Assembly (NCBI GenBank): GCA_009760855.2
Contig: WPIO01000003.1
Coordinates: 7,627,501-7,691,500 of the forward strand
Source of the DNA: Cristatella mucedo
Lineage: Eukaryota > Bryozoa > Phylactolaemata > Cristatellidae
Direction: 5' to 3'
DNA: 64,000 nt
Below are positions 23,801 to 34,250 of the stretch, in pieces. Position 1 is the stretch's first letter, and every line of letters starts with the position of its first letter. The notes under the pieces were generated by a model. The model was not told the DNA's origin, did not search any database, and saw only the letters and a list, made by a program, of their open reading frames with translations. Both the position numbers and the translations under genes were made by a program.

Positions 23801-26204
23801 TCGGGTTCTTTATGGACAATAAATTGGCTGTTCCATTCCTCTTAAAGACCGTTGGCGACAGAAGCTTTAGCTCGACAGGTTCTAGACTGTGGAACTTGCT
23901 TCTACAATTCTTACGCAACGACAACTACTCTCCTGCTGCCGACTATGGCTATTCCTTTTCTGTGGTCCTGTGCTGCTACTTCCATGCTACTCACTACCTC
24001 CAACTACTTTCCTGACTCTGTTATGCTTCCCACTTTCTCATTGTTTGCATGAGATTAAGTCTGTTGGCTACCGAATGAGTATGAAAGCTGCTTAGGCCGT
24101 GAGCGAGCTATAAATCTCTCCTGGGTAATACCCAAATAGTCTTTGTGGCTTTGTGGAATTACAGATGGAGATACATCACATTACATTACATTAGCTAGGC
24201 CATGATGTTGGGGTAACCTTCAACAAGCCCATTGTACATGCAGTATGGTCAGTTATTATTACACGGCATTCATTATGTCCGTTTTCTAGTGGCCGGCATG
24301 AGTGCATTCAAAACCCCAGCTTGATTTGGTGAGTCAGGCTGGTGCTGCCTTCTCTGGTGCAAAAGCATCAACGCATATAAGTGTCAGCCTCTACTCTAAG
24401 AGATATAACGACTTCACGCTGTCTATCCTGTATGCAAGGAGCCGACCTAACGCTCCTCCTGCACAGTCACAACAGAGTGGTGGCATAACGGTATACTGGC
24501 ATGAGCCAAAATTAGGCACCAAGTACAATGGCCACCTGGACACATTGAAAACACCACATTACACTATGCTCTAAAGTGGCTCTACAACTTAATGAACAGT
24601 TTCAGAGGCTGTCTCGAGGACAGACACAAAACCAGCATGAAGCAGCCTTGCTAACTTAGTTCCTCACCTGATCTGAGGGCTTGTGCTTCGTGTGTCTACA
24701 AAAATAGTTATAAGAAAAATGGCAGGAACTCAGCCTATAGGCTACCGGCAAACAACACCTGCATAAAGAACTGCAGGCCCATGACAAAAACACTGCTGGA
24801 AGTTAAGATTAATATGCTCACACGACAGCATCTCACTGACTTTTCTAACTGCACGTGTCACTGCCTTACTGTGACTTACTTTTACTTAAAGGACAAAAAA
24901 GTCTGCAACAAGGTTTACGACCACGCAGCCCGAAAGGTGAGCCAAGCTGACAGCTATATCAGCAGCACCCCTGCCGCCCTGCCACATTGCCAGCAACCCG
25001 AAATAAGGGGGAGGGAACTGCAGCCCTCATTATGCCTCTGCATTGGGGGGGGGTAATCACAATCTGAGTAATGGAGCCATTTTTCTAAAAATGAACATAC
25101 AGCTCAGGAGTGAGACTGACTGTCTTCGCTTCAGGAGACTCAAAAATACAACCTGAAGCACCTAAAAAAAAGTGTCAACATCGATAATCTAGCTGCACAC
25201 AATTAGGGCAGGTCGCCCAATTTTGCACCAGCAACACATATATCTTTGCCACAAAATCGGTTCAGATTGAAGCATAGTATCATTCGGCTTTACTCTTTAC
25301 TAACAGAGAGATCAGCACAGGTTTTTACTGGTCCTGATTTGCAACCAGAATAGATGTGACAACTAACTTTGTGTTTCAACCCCTTGTAATCTTGGACAGC
25401 CCTACAGGCACATCGGGTGGTGCTTCTCTGAACTGGATACTCCAGCTGACTTCAGTTGACCCAAACATGACCTCAGTGCCAAGCCACATTCCCGACAATT
25501 CCAACAACTCTCCAACTACTGAAACCGGTGCACACATTTGCCGCACTCATTCGGCGATATGCTGCACCGAACCTTTATCAAGCTCTGAGCACAGGCATCG
25601 GGATGATCGCATAACAGATTTTAAGGAAATGTGCCGGAGTAGACGACAAGAACTACTAGAAAACCCGATTAAATATCACTGCTAATCGCAAAAGGATAGA
25701 TTAATGAACAGCTACCGCTGAAAAACAGCAAAAACATAGTGGCGACAAACCGCCAACAGATGTGGACTACTTACTGCTAGTGAGAGTTGACAACAGCACA
25801 GCTCCACTTAGGTAATACCGCACTCTCACTTCAGCAAGCTAGACGCTCAAAGACGATAAAACTGCCGTACTTACGAGCTGGGGATTGTTAGCGTTAGTTG
25901 GCACCACGGTGAGATCGATGACGGTAGCTTCGTCGTCTGTCAGGTCGATGCACGCAGAGCTCTGATAGCTATCGTCAACGACGATGGGCTCGTCACCGGC
26001 CGCGGCACCGCCCTCGGCACTAGCCTGACCTTGTGCTGCCGATACAGGTCCCTCGGCGCTAGCGCTGACGACTTCTTCCTCAGTCGATGCAACCGCCGCA
26101 GGGTCGTTGACAATGGGATGTGACACTTCAGTAAGGCCGGCCTGCATGGCCTCTCGATTTCGCCTTTGCCAATACAGAGGCACTCGATTGGGGCCCGTAC
26201 TCAT
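17556..26204 (-). CDS. RNF4: RNF4-like SUMO-targeted RING E3 ubiquitin ligase, complete (exons 26204-25875, 21293-21205, 17847-17556)
   Basis: RNF4 binds poly-SUMO chains and ubiquitylates the modified proteins in the nucleus, with roles in proteasomal turnover and DNA repair. The three exons total 711 nt and give 236 residues (human 190). The SUMO-interaction motifs lie in exon 1: IVVDD (74-78), CIDLTD (85-90) and VIDLTV (95-100). The RING is in exon 3: C178-x2-C181, C200-G-H202-x2-C205-x2-C208 and C219-P-V-C222. The protein ends KSIHPLFI, like the RNF4 end YHPIYI, where the C-terminal aromatic supports dimerisation and E2 activation. Junction phases are 0 and 2. The chosen ATG has the context gccacaATGag. 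A Met further upstream at 26375 is in frame but follows non-conserved sequence. Intron 2 holds a Tc1-like relic and intron 1 holds LINE and SINE copies. Confidence 0.92.
19041..20548 (-). mobile_element. Tc1-like DNA transposon relic in RNF4 intron 2
   Basis: The ends carry a decayed terminal inverted repeat: aaaaagttttgttcc near 19046 against the complement of ggaacaagacttttga near 20529. The broken transposase runs on the - strand. About 20091-19786 gives a helix-turn-helix part (RKITRQGDFHLK, then TGVVRSTDTVHRRLARRGI). About 19800-19330 gives the catalytic part: FLDEKTRF (first D), SVMLWCCF, QQDHDTRHTAK (second D) and SPDLNYTDHLWNRLE (third acidic region, altered from PDLNPIEHLW). Several frame breaks make it inactive. 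Confidence 0.82.
21205..21293 (-). CDS. RNF4: RNF4-like exon 2 (basic and acidic linker)
   Basis: The acceptor gctgtgcag and donor ccac|gtaagt bound 89 nt. It reads RMSSRKIPRNAALP then VDSDEDVEV, resembling the RRRPRRNARRLP and acidic SSDDEE part of vertebrate RNF4. It ends in phase 2 and fits exon 3. Confidence 0.82.
21330..21490 (+). mobile_element. L2-like LINE, 3' UTR fragment
   Basis: Contains ccctaacaatgttattttt, gaaaatgtaaagtgcctac and gagttctctaagggtgctat, the 3' end shared with the copies at 11080 and 42745. It sits just upstream of RNF4 exon 2, within intron 1. Confidence 0.82.
22200..22331 (+). mobile_element. SINE-A, L2-tailed tRNA-derived SINE
   Basis: A tRNA-like head (tggtccagcagttaaggt A-box region, then gtgggctcgagcac B-box region) is joined to catatgtgaagcgcctgaat and ttctcttggggtgctataca, the 3' tail of the L2-like LINE. 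Confidence 0.85.
22421..22745 (-). mobile_element. L2-like LINE, 3' fragment in reverse orientation
   Basis: It starts with the reversed tail (aataataataataatgcac), then the reversed conserved 3' end and 3' UTR (cataggttaggggtgacatg-type sequence), running into the reversed coding end near 22745. Confidence 0.85.
22785..24195 (+). mobile_element. Second LINE family, longest copy in the window, (ACATT)n tail
   Basis: Frame-broken reverse transcriptase: about 22860-22940 reads ALALLDLSVAFDTIDHDVLL, the conserved RT block with the AFDT(I)DH motif. The C-terminal part at 23497-24015 has [20 protein letters not shown] and LRWLPIDKRIQSKVLTLTHK. The 3' end is gagatacatcacattacattacatt. It is an L2/CR1-type element, distinct from the first family in sequence and tail. 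Confidence 0.85.
23497..24015 (+). pseudogene. LINE reverse transcriptase, C-terminal fragment (second family)
   Basis: A 172-codon frame with [31 protein letters not shown] and VGDRSFSSTGSRLWN. The upstream half of the RT is in other frames. Confidence 0.8.
24200..25868. other. Non-coding: RNF4 intron 1, proximal part
   Basis: Short open frames (for example 25356-25685 on the + strand) have no recognised motif. No further exon is needed, because RNF4 exons 1 and 2 join in phase. Confidence 0.5.
25875..26204 (-). CDS. RNF4: RNF4-like exon 1 (SUMO-interaction motifs)
   Basis: 110 codons from MSTGPNRVPL to NNPQL, followed by the donor gtaagt. It is acidic and alanine-rich with three hydrophobic SUMO-interaction motifs. 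Confidence 0.9.
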
Positions 26205-27590
26205 TGTGGCCAATATCGTCGGTAGCTGATAATAAAAAAAAACACGAGGTTCGACTGCCGTCAGAAGCGAACTTGAGCGCAGCAGCTCAACGTGAACTCG
26301 GTGCGCACACAAACGAACTGACATGCACAAATCGTAAAACGCAAGCTTAGGATACGGCTCTAGAAAGGTACCCACTACGACGCAGTGTTATTGTTAGCAA
26401 CGACTGAAACGAATGGCTTATTTCGCGGAATTATACGGCGGGGGCCAAGAAACGCTACCTGACAGGCGACCCAAACATAAGCAACTTGGCAGCACAATGG
26501 CTATACCTGACAAACGCGGCCAAGCAGCTACTTTATTCTCGACCGCAGAACTTATACCGCGAGTTATTAAGAGAAGAGCCACAGTTCAAAATCTTTCAGT
26601 CCCGACTACACTGAAACCAATCACGTTTTACTTCCGGAAAATACCGCGGAGTAAAGAGATGACGCACGGTAAGCGAAGGCAAATTCCTCCAACACCAGAG
26701 AGGGACGTCGGCGACGAGCCAATCCCAGCGATAGCAAAGAGGATAGCAGGAATGATAAAGACTGCACTTGACTGGCGAACCTAGACGACTAGACCATTCC
26801 TTGTGGAAGTGCGGCTCTCAGCATGACAACACCGAGTCTCTAGCACTTCGACGACGGATTAGTAGCCAGCAGCACCACCACTCTGGCAGTATAGTCCGTA
26901 TTCCTTCAGTACTAAAGAGCGTAGTCACGTGGTTATGTATCGCCCCTCCTTTTCCGCAAGTGTCTCGCTTCAAAAATAACAGATGAAACCCTTGCTTTAC
27001 GCAGAAAAATACGAGGGAATGTCATGTCACTGCTAGGTTTTTCGGTTCAAAATTTAGGCTCGTGTGGTCTCTATCCGCAGAGCTACTGCACCGCGAGAGA
27101 AGCAGAAGCGAGATCGAGATGTGGGGGCACAACTTCCCAAAGTGAGGCGGTCGGCCAACTGGCAGCAGCTCAGGTGGTTAATTCCGAGCGACCGTAGAGC
27201 TCCTCCGAAACCTACACGGCCGTGGCAGTGGCTTTACATTAAACGACACATAGAAGCTTCTAGTTACTTACCGATATGCATGAGTACAGTTGAAGTGCAT
27301 TGAAATGTAGGCCCTTCAAAATCGAACCGAGATAGCGATTACCACCATACTTCGCTACATGCCTTCACCTGCGTTTGTTGTAATAATTGATATTAATAAC
27401 TAAACATTCGTATAGCGTCCTAAGAGAGGTAAATTAATTTCTAGACACTTGACAGCATATACTAAAAGGGAATCTTACTGTAAAGGAAGCTGGTCAATTT
27501 GTTAAGTAAGTTAGCTTGTCAATTAGCGAACTGGTACGGTGTCAGAACGCGGAAGCGCACGAAGGACAAATTGCAAGGACCCAGCAATGT
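26205..27590. other. RNF4 upstream region, no confident gene
   Basis: It should contain the RNF4 promoter, but I see no clear TATA or initiator. A + strand open frame at 26413-26784 (123 codons, basic, starting MAYFAELYGGG) matches nothing I know and may be chance. Confidence 0.4.
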
Positions 27591-27594
27591 TGTG

Positions 27595-28005
27595 AATAAC
27601 AGGTGCATTTCAGCTTCTTTTTTAATGTCGTCAAGTCAGGGGTGCTGTGATGTCAGTCGGGAGGGAGCTTCAGCTTTTGGGAGTTTACTAACTAAAGGCG
27701 CGGTCTCCTGCGGATTTGAATGTAGTTGGAGACACATTTTAACGACTTGAGTCGGAAGAGCGGTTGGTACGATGTCTATCCCGATTGAGTAGTAGTTCGA
27801 GTAGGTAGGCTGGAGCTTGAGAATGAAGGTACTAAGAGTGAGTGACGCAGTCGTGAAGTAAATACGCTGCTTAATGGGAGCCATTGTAGTCGGCCAGAAG
27901 TGGTGTAGTGTGGTAGTAGCGACGTTCGCGAGAGACCTGGCTGCAGAGTTTGGTATTAATTGTAAGCGATTTATTGCACAGGCCTGAAGGCCTGCGAGCA
28001 TTGCG
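27595..28005 (-). mobile_element. L2-like LINE, decayed C-terminal RT fragment
   Basis: On the - strand it reads MLAGLQACAINRLQLIPNSA and HFWPTTMAPIKQRIYFTTAS, a mutated form of the first family's [20 protein letters not shown] and [19 protein letters not shown]. Confidence 0.7.
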
Positions 28006-28554
28006 TGGCAGTGTGTTCATTAGCAAATTAGTTTCGTAAGCTAAGGACCATGTTTTCTTAACTATGTGGTGACTGCAAAGATTATATAGTTAGTGAAACT
28101 GGCGGAATGCTAGCTGAGCCAGAGTATCACTACCAAAATATCATTTGTGGTTCCTGAATTATAAAGGCACCGGCTATGTGACAATCTACGATTGAGCGGG
28201 ATAAAGCCCGAGTCGTGTAATTGTCAGTGAAAAATGCTCCAGGATTTTAGCCAGGCAGCCATTGAGCTCTATACTTTGTGCAAAGCGGCATTTGCACCCG
28301 AGGCTTGGCGCCGGGTGGCAGTTCAGCGGCGGCGGCGGCCTGAGCGCCATTGAAGAGTTTTTGCTATACGCCACGCCCAATTCTGGACACGCCTGTGAAC
28401 GTGGACTTGTTATCAAAAGGCGTGGGTGCTCTGCATTGGTACCGCGGCGTCCCCTACTGCCGGCGTATCTATATGTACAGGTGCTGCACCGGCAAGTCTC
28501 TAGCCGCAATACAAGGTTCAGCACTTCACCGGTGAGCGTCGCGCGTCGGCAAGG

Positions 28555-28640
28555 ACCAGCTAGCACTGGCTCGAGCCCCGCGGCATTTGCGGAGTGCCCG
28601 AATAGAGACTGCTTAGCGCGCCGTACAAATACAATTTTTT
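28555..28640 (+). mobile_element. SINE-A fragment (B box and L2-like tail)
   Basis: ggctcgagccccgcggcat is followed by cccgaatagagactgct and a changed tail ending cgtacaaatacaat. Confidence 0.6.
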
Positions 28641-30375
28641 TTTAATATCTTAGCACTATTGCGAGCGCTGCCTCTGCGGCCTAGTTCTGTCTGGACGTGA
28701 AAGCCGCTGCGTGTCCCCGTATGTCTGTCGCAGTCGGCGTCGTAATTGGCCGAGGATAGATTGCCTGTGGATCCTTCGCAGTTGTCCTGTGTGCAAGCCT
28801 CATCGCATGTGAGTATTTTAGTGAGCATTGAACCTTGAAAGCTTTTTTCCTTTATTCGTACGATCGCTCGACGTGCTGAGCGCGATAGAGCGCTTGAACG
28901 CTGAAGTAGCTGCACGCTCCGCCGAAAAGAGGGATGCCGAAAAAAATCCCCGCCTAAACTTACTTCGGCGAAATTTTGTTGAAGCCGTGCTTTAACCTAA
29001 ATTAAGTAATTTGACGAGCAGCATTGGTCCGACCATGAGCGAATCATTAACACAGCATGTGGACAAACTAGTCTTGAGAGTATGGATTCATTGCAGACCG
29101 AGGTAAATCGATGTCTGACGCAAAAACTCAAAATATCTATCATAAATTCCACGGCTAATCAGCAGTCTGCTGAGAATTATGCCGAGACCGCAACGAGGCC
29201 GTAACTTGAGTGCGGTGGTAACAGGATTGAGCTCAAGAAAATATCAATCTAGATGAACTGAAGGGCAATAAGGCGACTGATGTAGCACAGGTATTGGCCG
29301 CAGTTTAAGCTTTTTGTGGTGAAATCGAAAAACTCGATATTTGGCTTAAACTTGAAAATCGCATTCAGCCCTGCCTGTTTACCATAGGGCTAGAATTATT
29401 TCTGATTTCGGCATAATAGGCTTTGTTATACATATCCATAATTGCAGAAAATAAAGTTCCAGTATGTTTGATTACATGTTTAGCAAAATGTGTCCAACCG
29501 AAATAAGAAATTTGAATGTGGGTGCCCTGACATGGCGGCGCGGCAGATCAGCCAGATTATGGATGAACAAATAGTATGGTGCCTCCTGAATTACAATGGT
29601 TAAGAGCCGCTACTGTACGAATGTATGTATGTACCTAATAGCCGCTAACGAGTGATCGCCTGGGCGAGCCAGCGACCGACTGCATTTCCTCTGACTGGCT
29701 TGGCCAATCTTAGTGGTACGGAGGCCGGAAGTGAGCACTTCTGTGTGCTCCCATTTAGAGACCTGGAGATCCTTTGCAAAGGAAGTCTTCTTAATATCTA
29801 CTCTCAGTAGAGCAATCGAGTTCTCGCTTTCGCCTCCTTTTGCTCCTCCGTTCACCGCTCCATTACAAAGTCACTTACAAACCTTTTGACTATCACAAAC
29901 CTTAATAGCAGTTTGAGCAGACCCCACGAACACTGAAAGGTAATAGTCCTGTGAAGCTCCACCGACCATCCGCTAACTGAATGAAGCTTCCGCTCCACGG
30001 TCAAATGGAAGACGTAAGGGGCAAACACCTCTAACAAACACCGGTGAGCACAACTCGCGATGATAGATCTTTGTAGTAGCTCTTTGACGATTCGGATGCT
30101 TGCGTGCCATTTCCATAGTTGGATTATGCATACATTCCAATGGCTTGCCGAAGTTCTATGCGTCCCTTGGTGCTACGTAGATTCGAACCGTATCCTTGCC
30201 TGAGCAAAGCACTCATAAAAAATACCTTCGACCTCGACAACTTCCCCTAGCATGTCGATGAGACTAGTCTCAAAAGGAAAAGTATAGCCAGTCCTTGCTA
30301 TTGTTGGTAGGTCGATGGCTTCGAGTGCCCATATAAACGATACTTGCCAACACTGCTCACAATACCGTCACGGTC
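28641..30375. other. Non-coding: nothing confidently recognised
   Basis: Possible faint remains of a LINE first ORF around 28990-29350 (charged, coiled-coil-like, many stops). I would not defend that call. Confidence 0.35.
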
Positions 30376-30530
30376 CCACGGCAGAGACCCACTAAATGCT
30401 GTTATTAAATAGATACGTTTTTAGTTTCTTTTTAAATGTGGATAAGTCGGGAGATGTCGTGACGCAAGTCGGGAGTCAGTTCCAGGCTTTGGGAGCATAC
30501 GAACTAACCCTACCCAGGTCCTCTTACGAC
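30376..30530 (-). mobile_element. L2-like LINE fragment, reverse orientation
   Basis: gacccactaaatgctgt, tttctttttaaatgtgg and gttccaggctttgggagca are the reverse of the coding-end and 3' UTR junction of the first LINE family. Confidence 0.72.
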
Positions 30531-31847
30531 CCGGGCTGCACACTGTTCAAGCTCGAAGACTTGGCGACAACTGCTGTTTGCCTGCAGTTTTGCTATTCCT
30601 GGGCCATCGATGCTACTCTATTTTCATGCCCCGTTTTACGTGCTAGCAACTTCACCACTCACGTCTTCAGTTACCTTCTTAATTCTGATGTCCTCTCAAC
30701 TTTGGCCGTACAGCATGAAAATGACAGTTTCGTCTACTTTCATTCGGGTATATTTTTCCACTCCCTTTCAAAACAAACGATTGAGAAATTGCCCAATGCT
30801 AAGTCTGCAGCGATGGACGTCAGAGCTATCCTACTTCCCTTGTGATCTGTTTGCAAAGAAGCGACAAAGTGGCCCATGGCCAACTGAACATGAACTCTTC
30901 GCCGTGCACACGGACAAAACGCTCCGTTTGCTTTGCAGCTCATCTGCTAGCCTGTACTGTTAGCCACAGTAGTAGCTCTGCCACATTGGTTAAGCCGTGC
31001 CGTAGAGCAGAACGAAACATTGCAACCCCCCCCCCAGGTCAGTAATATAAACGGTGTCATCATTCCTCACTTCACAAAGGAAGCTGTTTGAAACATGATA
31101 CAACTAGACGGCTTCGTTCCTGAGCTCAAGCTTCAGGGCCTGCTTCCGTGCCGCCCTGCCCACACTTCCTTGTGAAGTGGAGCAACGAGAAGCAGCTGAC
31201 ATCCGGTCAATTGAAGCATGTCGTTACAGCAGGTTCAAGACAGTTGCCATCCAGCAGGAGCAGGAGCAATGACGGGGCAGTAGCTGCAAACCCTTCTAGA
31301 TGCATAACTGCTCTATCTATGCTTTGTTCTATGGTGATCCAAAACTTGAACAATAAAAATGAGACAGTCAAAAATGCCATGGGAGAAAGCCACGGCATCT
31401 TGCTCACAGCTGCAGTCAAATTAAATTACCCCCCCCCCCAGCCTGAGCGTGCCAGTTCCATTAATACTCTCCCACGTCAGCATTGCGCTTCTATCGGCAG
31501 CAGGCTATCGGCATTATGCGATGGCACAAAGAGAAGTTTCTCATCCGACTACCAAAAACCTTCTTCACTGGGTAATACCTTCTTGCACAGCCACCGCCTT
31601 ACTGCCAGAAGGGAAACATAGATACGCTTTTCAAGCAATTAAATAATGGTTCATCAAGTTCATGCACGGGCATTCGTGCAGGTGGAGAAAAGCAAGCATG
31701 AGCATGAGCAGCTCAGCTCATGCTTGCAAACTGTCACCATTCGATTGTACGACTCGGACAAAGTCATTCGACTGATTGTACTCGCTGATACTGCTCGCTT
31801 GCTTCGACATTACGCGACGCAATGTGGTCTGCGCACCTTTCACAACT

Positions 31848-34153
31848 CTACCTATAAATAAGGCCCTGAGCAGCATAGTGCTGCGCTGCAGCTGGATACA
31901 AATCGACGATGCCGTCTGCGCTGCCGCCGTGCTGCTGCGCCGGCAGGCCGAGGCCGTGCTGCTGCACGATCTCCATGGTGGGATCCGTCGGCGGGGGTGC
32001 GGCAGTGGCGGCGCCTAGCACCTTCATAGCCTCCATGTAATCGCTCGTGGCTGAGCCAGCACAGGAGCCGTCTGCCTGTACTGCCTGTACTGCTGCCCCG
32101 CAAGTGGAGAAGTGCGCCGAGTTCGAAGCGTCGGCAGTCCCGGCAGCAGGCTGCAGTGGACGCAAGATGCAGCCGCCGCTGCCGCCGCCCTCGTCTTGGC
32201 CGACGGTCTGCTGCAGGGCGGCACCGGCGCAGTCCAGTATCACGGCACCGCCAGAGTTGCGGCCACACGGGGCCGACAGCAACGTGGCTGCTGTCATGCT
32301 CACCATCGCTGCGGATGACCTGTAGCGACCTTGGCCGTCTCCAGTGGCAACCATGGCCGCAGGGGCAGCGGTGGTGAAAAGCACTGGCTGCCACGTGGTG
32401 GGCAGCTGAGGGTCCATGCCACTGCTGCCGCCGGCAGTGCCTGTGTCCGGCCTGTCCTTGCCACGATCGATGGTGCTCCCCGAATGCACAGGTAAGCCTA
32501 CCTGGGCGGCGGCAGCAGCAGCTGCAGACATGCCAAAGCCGTTGAACAGAAAATACTGCTGGTGCTGGCCGCCTGGCGACATGGCGCCGGGAAAAACTGA
32601 AATGGAAACATATTCCGGTGGAGCGTGAGCGGGTCTGTCGACTGCGACGAGCTCGCCAGTGGTGGCAGCGGCCTCGACCCTGCCGCCGGGCTGCGCTTCG
32701 CCGCCGTGCAGCACCGGCAAGTGCTGATGATCCAGCGAGCCTGCCGCAGACGTGGCGGCCGCCGAGGAGCTCCGCGCTCGCACCAGACTGCGTGCGCCGA
32801 CCGCCGAAGGCGCCGCGGCCATCAGTATACCGCCGTTGTCGTCGCCGGCAGGCGACTTGGCTCCTACCGCCAATGCGGCGTCTGCAGCTGCCGCCGGCGT
32901 GGCTGTGGGGCAGTGGTTCTTTTTGAGGTGGCGCGTCAGATGATCCTGGCGCCCGAAGCGCTGCAAGCAGAGCGGGCACAGGTAGTTCTTCTCCTTCGTG
33001 TGCGTCACCTGGTGCCGCCGGACGTCCTTCTGCGTGAAGAAGCGCTTGTCGCACTCGCCGCAGCAGAACTTCTTCTCCGTGGCGCCGCGGACCGAGCGCG
33101 AGCCGGCGTGCGCCTTGACATGACCGACCAGCGCCTCGCGGCTGTCGAACTCCTTCAGGCATACGGAGCAGGCCAGCTCGCCGGCGAGCGCCCGGTGGTA
33201 GGCGACGTGCGCTCGGTAGGCGTGCAGCGTCGAGTACGACTTGCGGCAGTAGCTGCACACGTGCAGGCTTCGGTTGTCGTCGTGCAGCACCAGGTGGTTC
33301 TTCAGGTGGTCGCGCCGGCTGAACGGCTTGTCGCAGAAGCGGCAGCGGTAGCGCTTCTGCGGCTGGTGTATCAGCTCGTGCCGCATCAGCTTGAACTTGG
33401 AGCTGAAGCCCTTGCCGCAGCCCGCCTGGCCGCACCGGAAGGGCCGCTCGCCCGTGTGCGCGTAGCCGTGCGCCAGCAGCTTGCCTCGCGTGGCGAACTC
33501 GAGCGCACAGTGCTGGCACCTAAGAGGAGCGCGCGGAGCCGGTGCAGCGCCTGCACCTGGGGCGGCGGTGTGCGCAGCACGTCCTCTGCTGGCCGCTGAC
33601 GACACAGCGATGCAGGCCTGTGCGGCGACAGCGGCCACCGCCGCTGCCGTGCCTCCGGCAGCGGCGGTGGCCGCCGCCTCAGCTGCCGCAGCTGCGGCGG
33701 CGGCCACCGCCGCCGCAGCTCCCTTGCGACGCTTGCGGCCGCCGACCGTCATCACCTTCTTGGGTCGCCCTTTGCGCTTGTTCCGCGTCCGGCGGCCGCC
33801 GTCCCCAGCGGTGTCGCCGCTGCCACAGGCGCCGAACTCGCCTGCTAGTGCTGCTGCTGCTGCTTCGCTAATGCTGCCCGACTGTGTGCGGTCGCAGGGG
33901 TGCAGCTCCAGCTGACGGCTCGTGCTGAAGGCCAGCTCGCACGCATCGCAGGGCCAGCACGCCGCGCCGCCCGGCTGCCGATCGAGCGAGCACGCGGCGA
34001 CGGCTGGCAGCGGCCTTTGGTGGCGAAAAGAGCGCAGGCCGGCCTTGGTTCGTCCAGTGGGCGTCGGATCTGCAGCAGCAGCAGCAAAGATGGCGGCAGG
34101 CTTGCTCAGCAGTCGAGGCTGCACGGGAGCGGGCCGTAAGGGTGCAAGAACAG
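31848..34153 (-). CDS. PLAG1: PR-PLAG gene exon 5 (zinc fingers and C-terminus)
   Basis: The acceptor cgtcacttttcag opens a 768-codon frame that has no ATG before the basic patch, so it cannot be a first exon. It encodes the degenerate finger [11 protein letters not shown], poly-Ala, the seven PLAG-like fingers, and a low-complexity tail ending GLIYR. Confidence 0.93.
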
Positions 34154-34217
34154 CTGAAAAGTGACGGCTGGTGACTGCTTGCCGAAGAAAGCGTCGGCGA
34201 CTGCAAGCGAGCGGAAC

Positions 34218-34250
<33 letters not shown>

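Noticed and set aside
26205-26375. Longer RNF4 N-terminus starting at the Met at 26375
   Set aside because: The extra 57 residues look like translated 5' UTR. The ATG at 26204 has a better context and starts the RNF4-like part.
26413-26784. Plus-strand 123-codon frame upstream of RNF4 as a divergent gene
   Set aside because: No recognised domain, no splice evidence, and composition like the flanking DNA. It is left only as a remark.
28262-28645. Plus-strand 127-codon frame as a gene
   Set aside because: Its end lies in a SINE-A fragment and the rest has no motif.
32625-33599. Plus-strand 324-codon frame inside PR-PLAG exon 5
   Set aside because: It is the antisense shadow of the zinc finger coding sequence, with no motif of its own.
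31848-34124. Exon 5 as an intronless PLAG gene with its own start
   Set aside because: No ATG precedes the basic patch (the open frame begins at a GTG). A strong acceptor lies at 34154-34156, and its phase fits the PR-domain exon.
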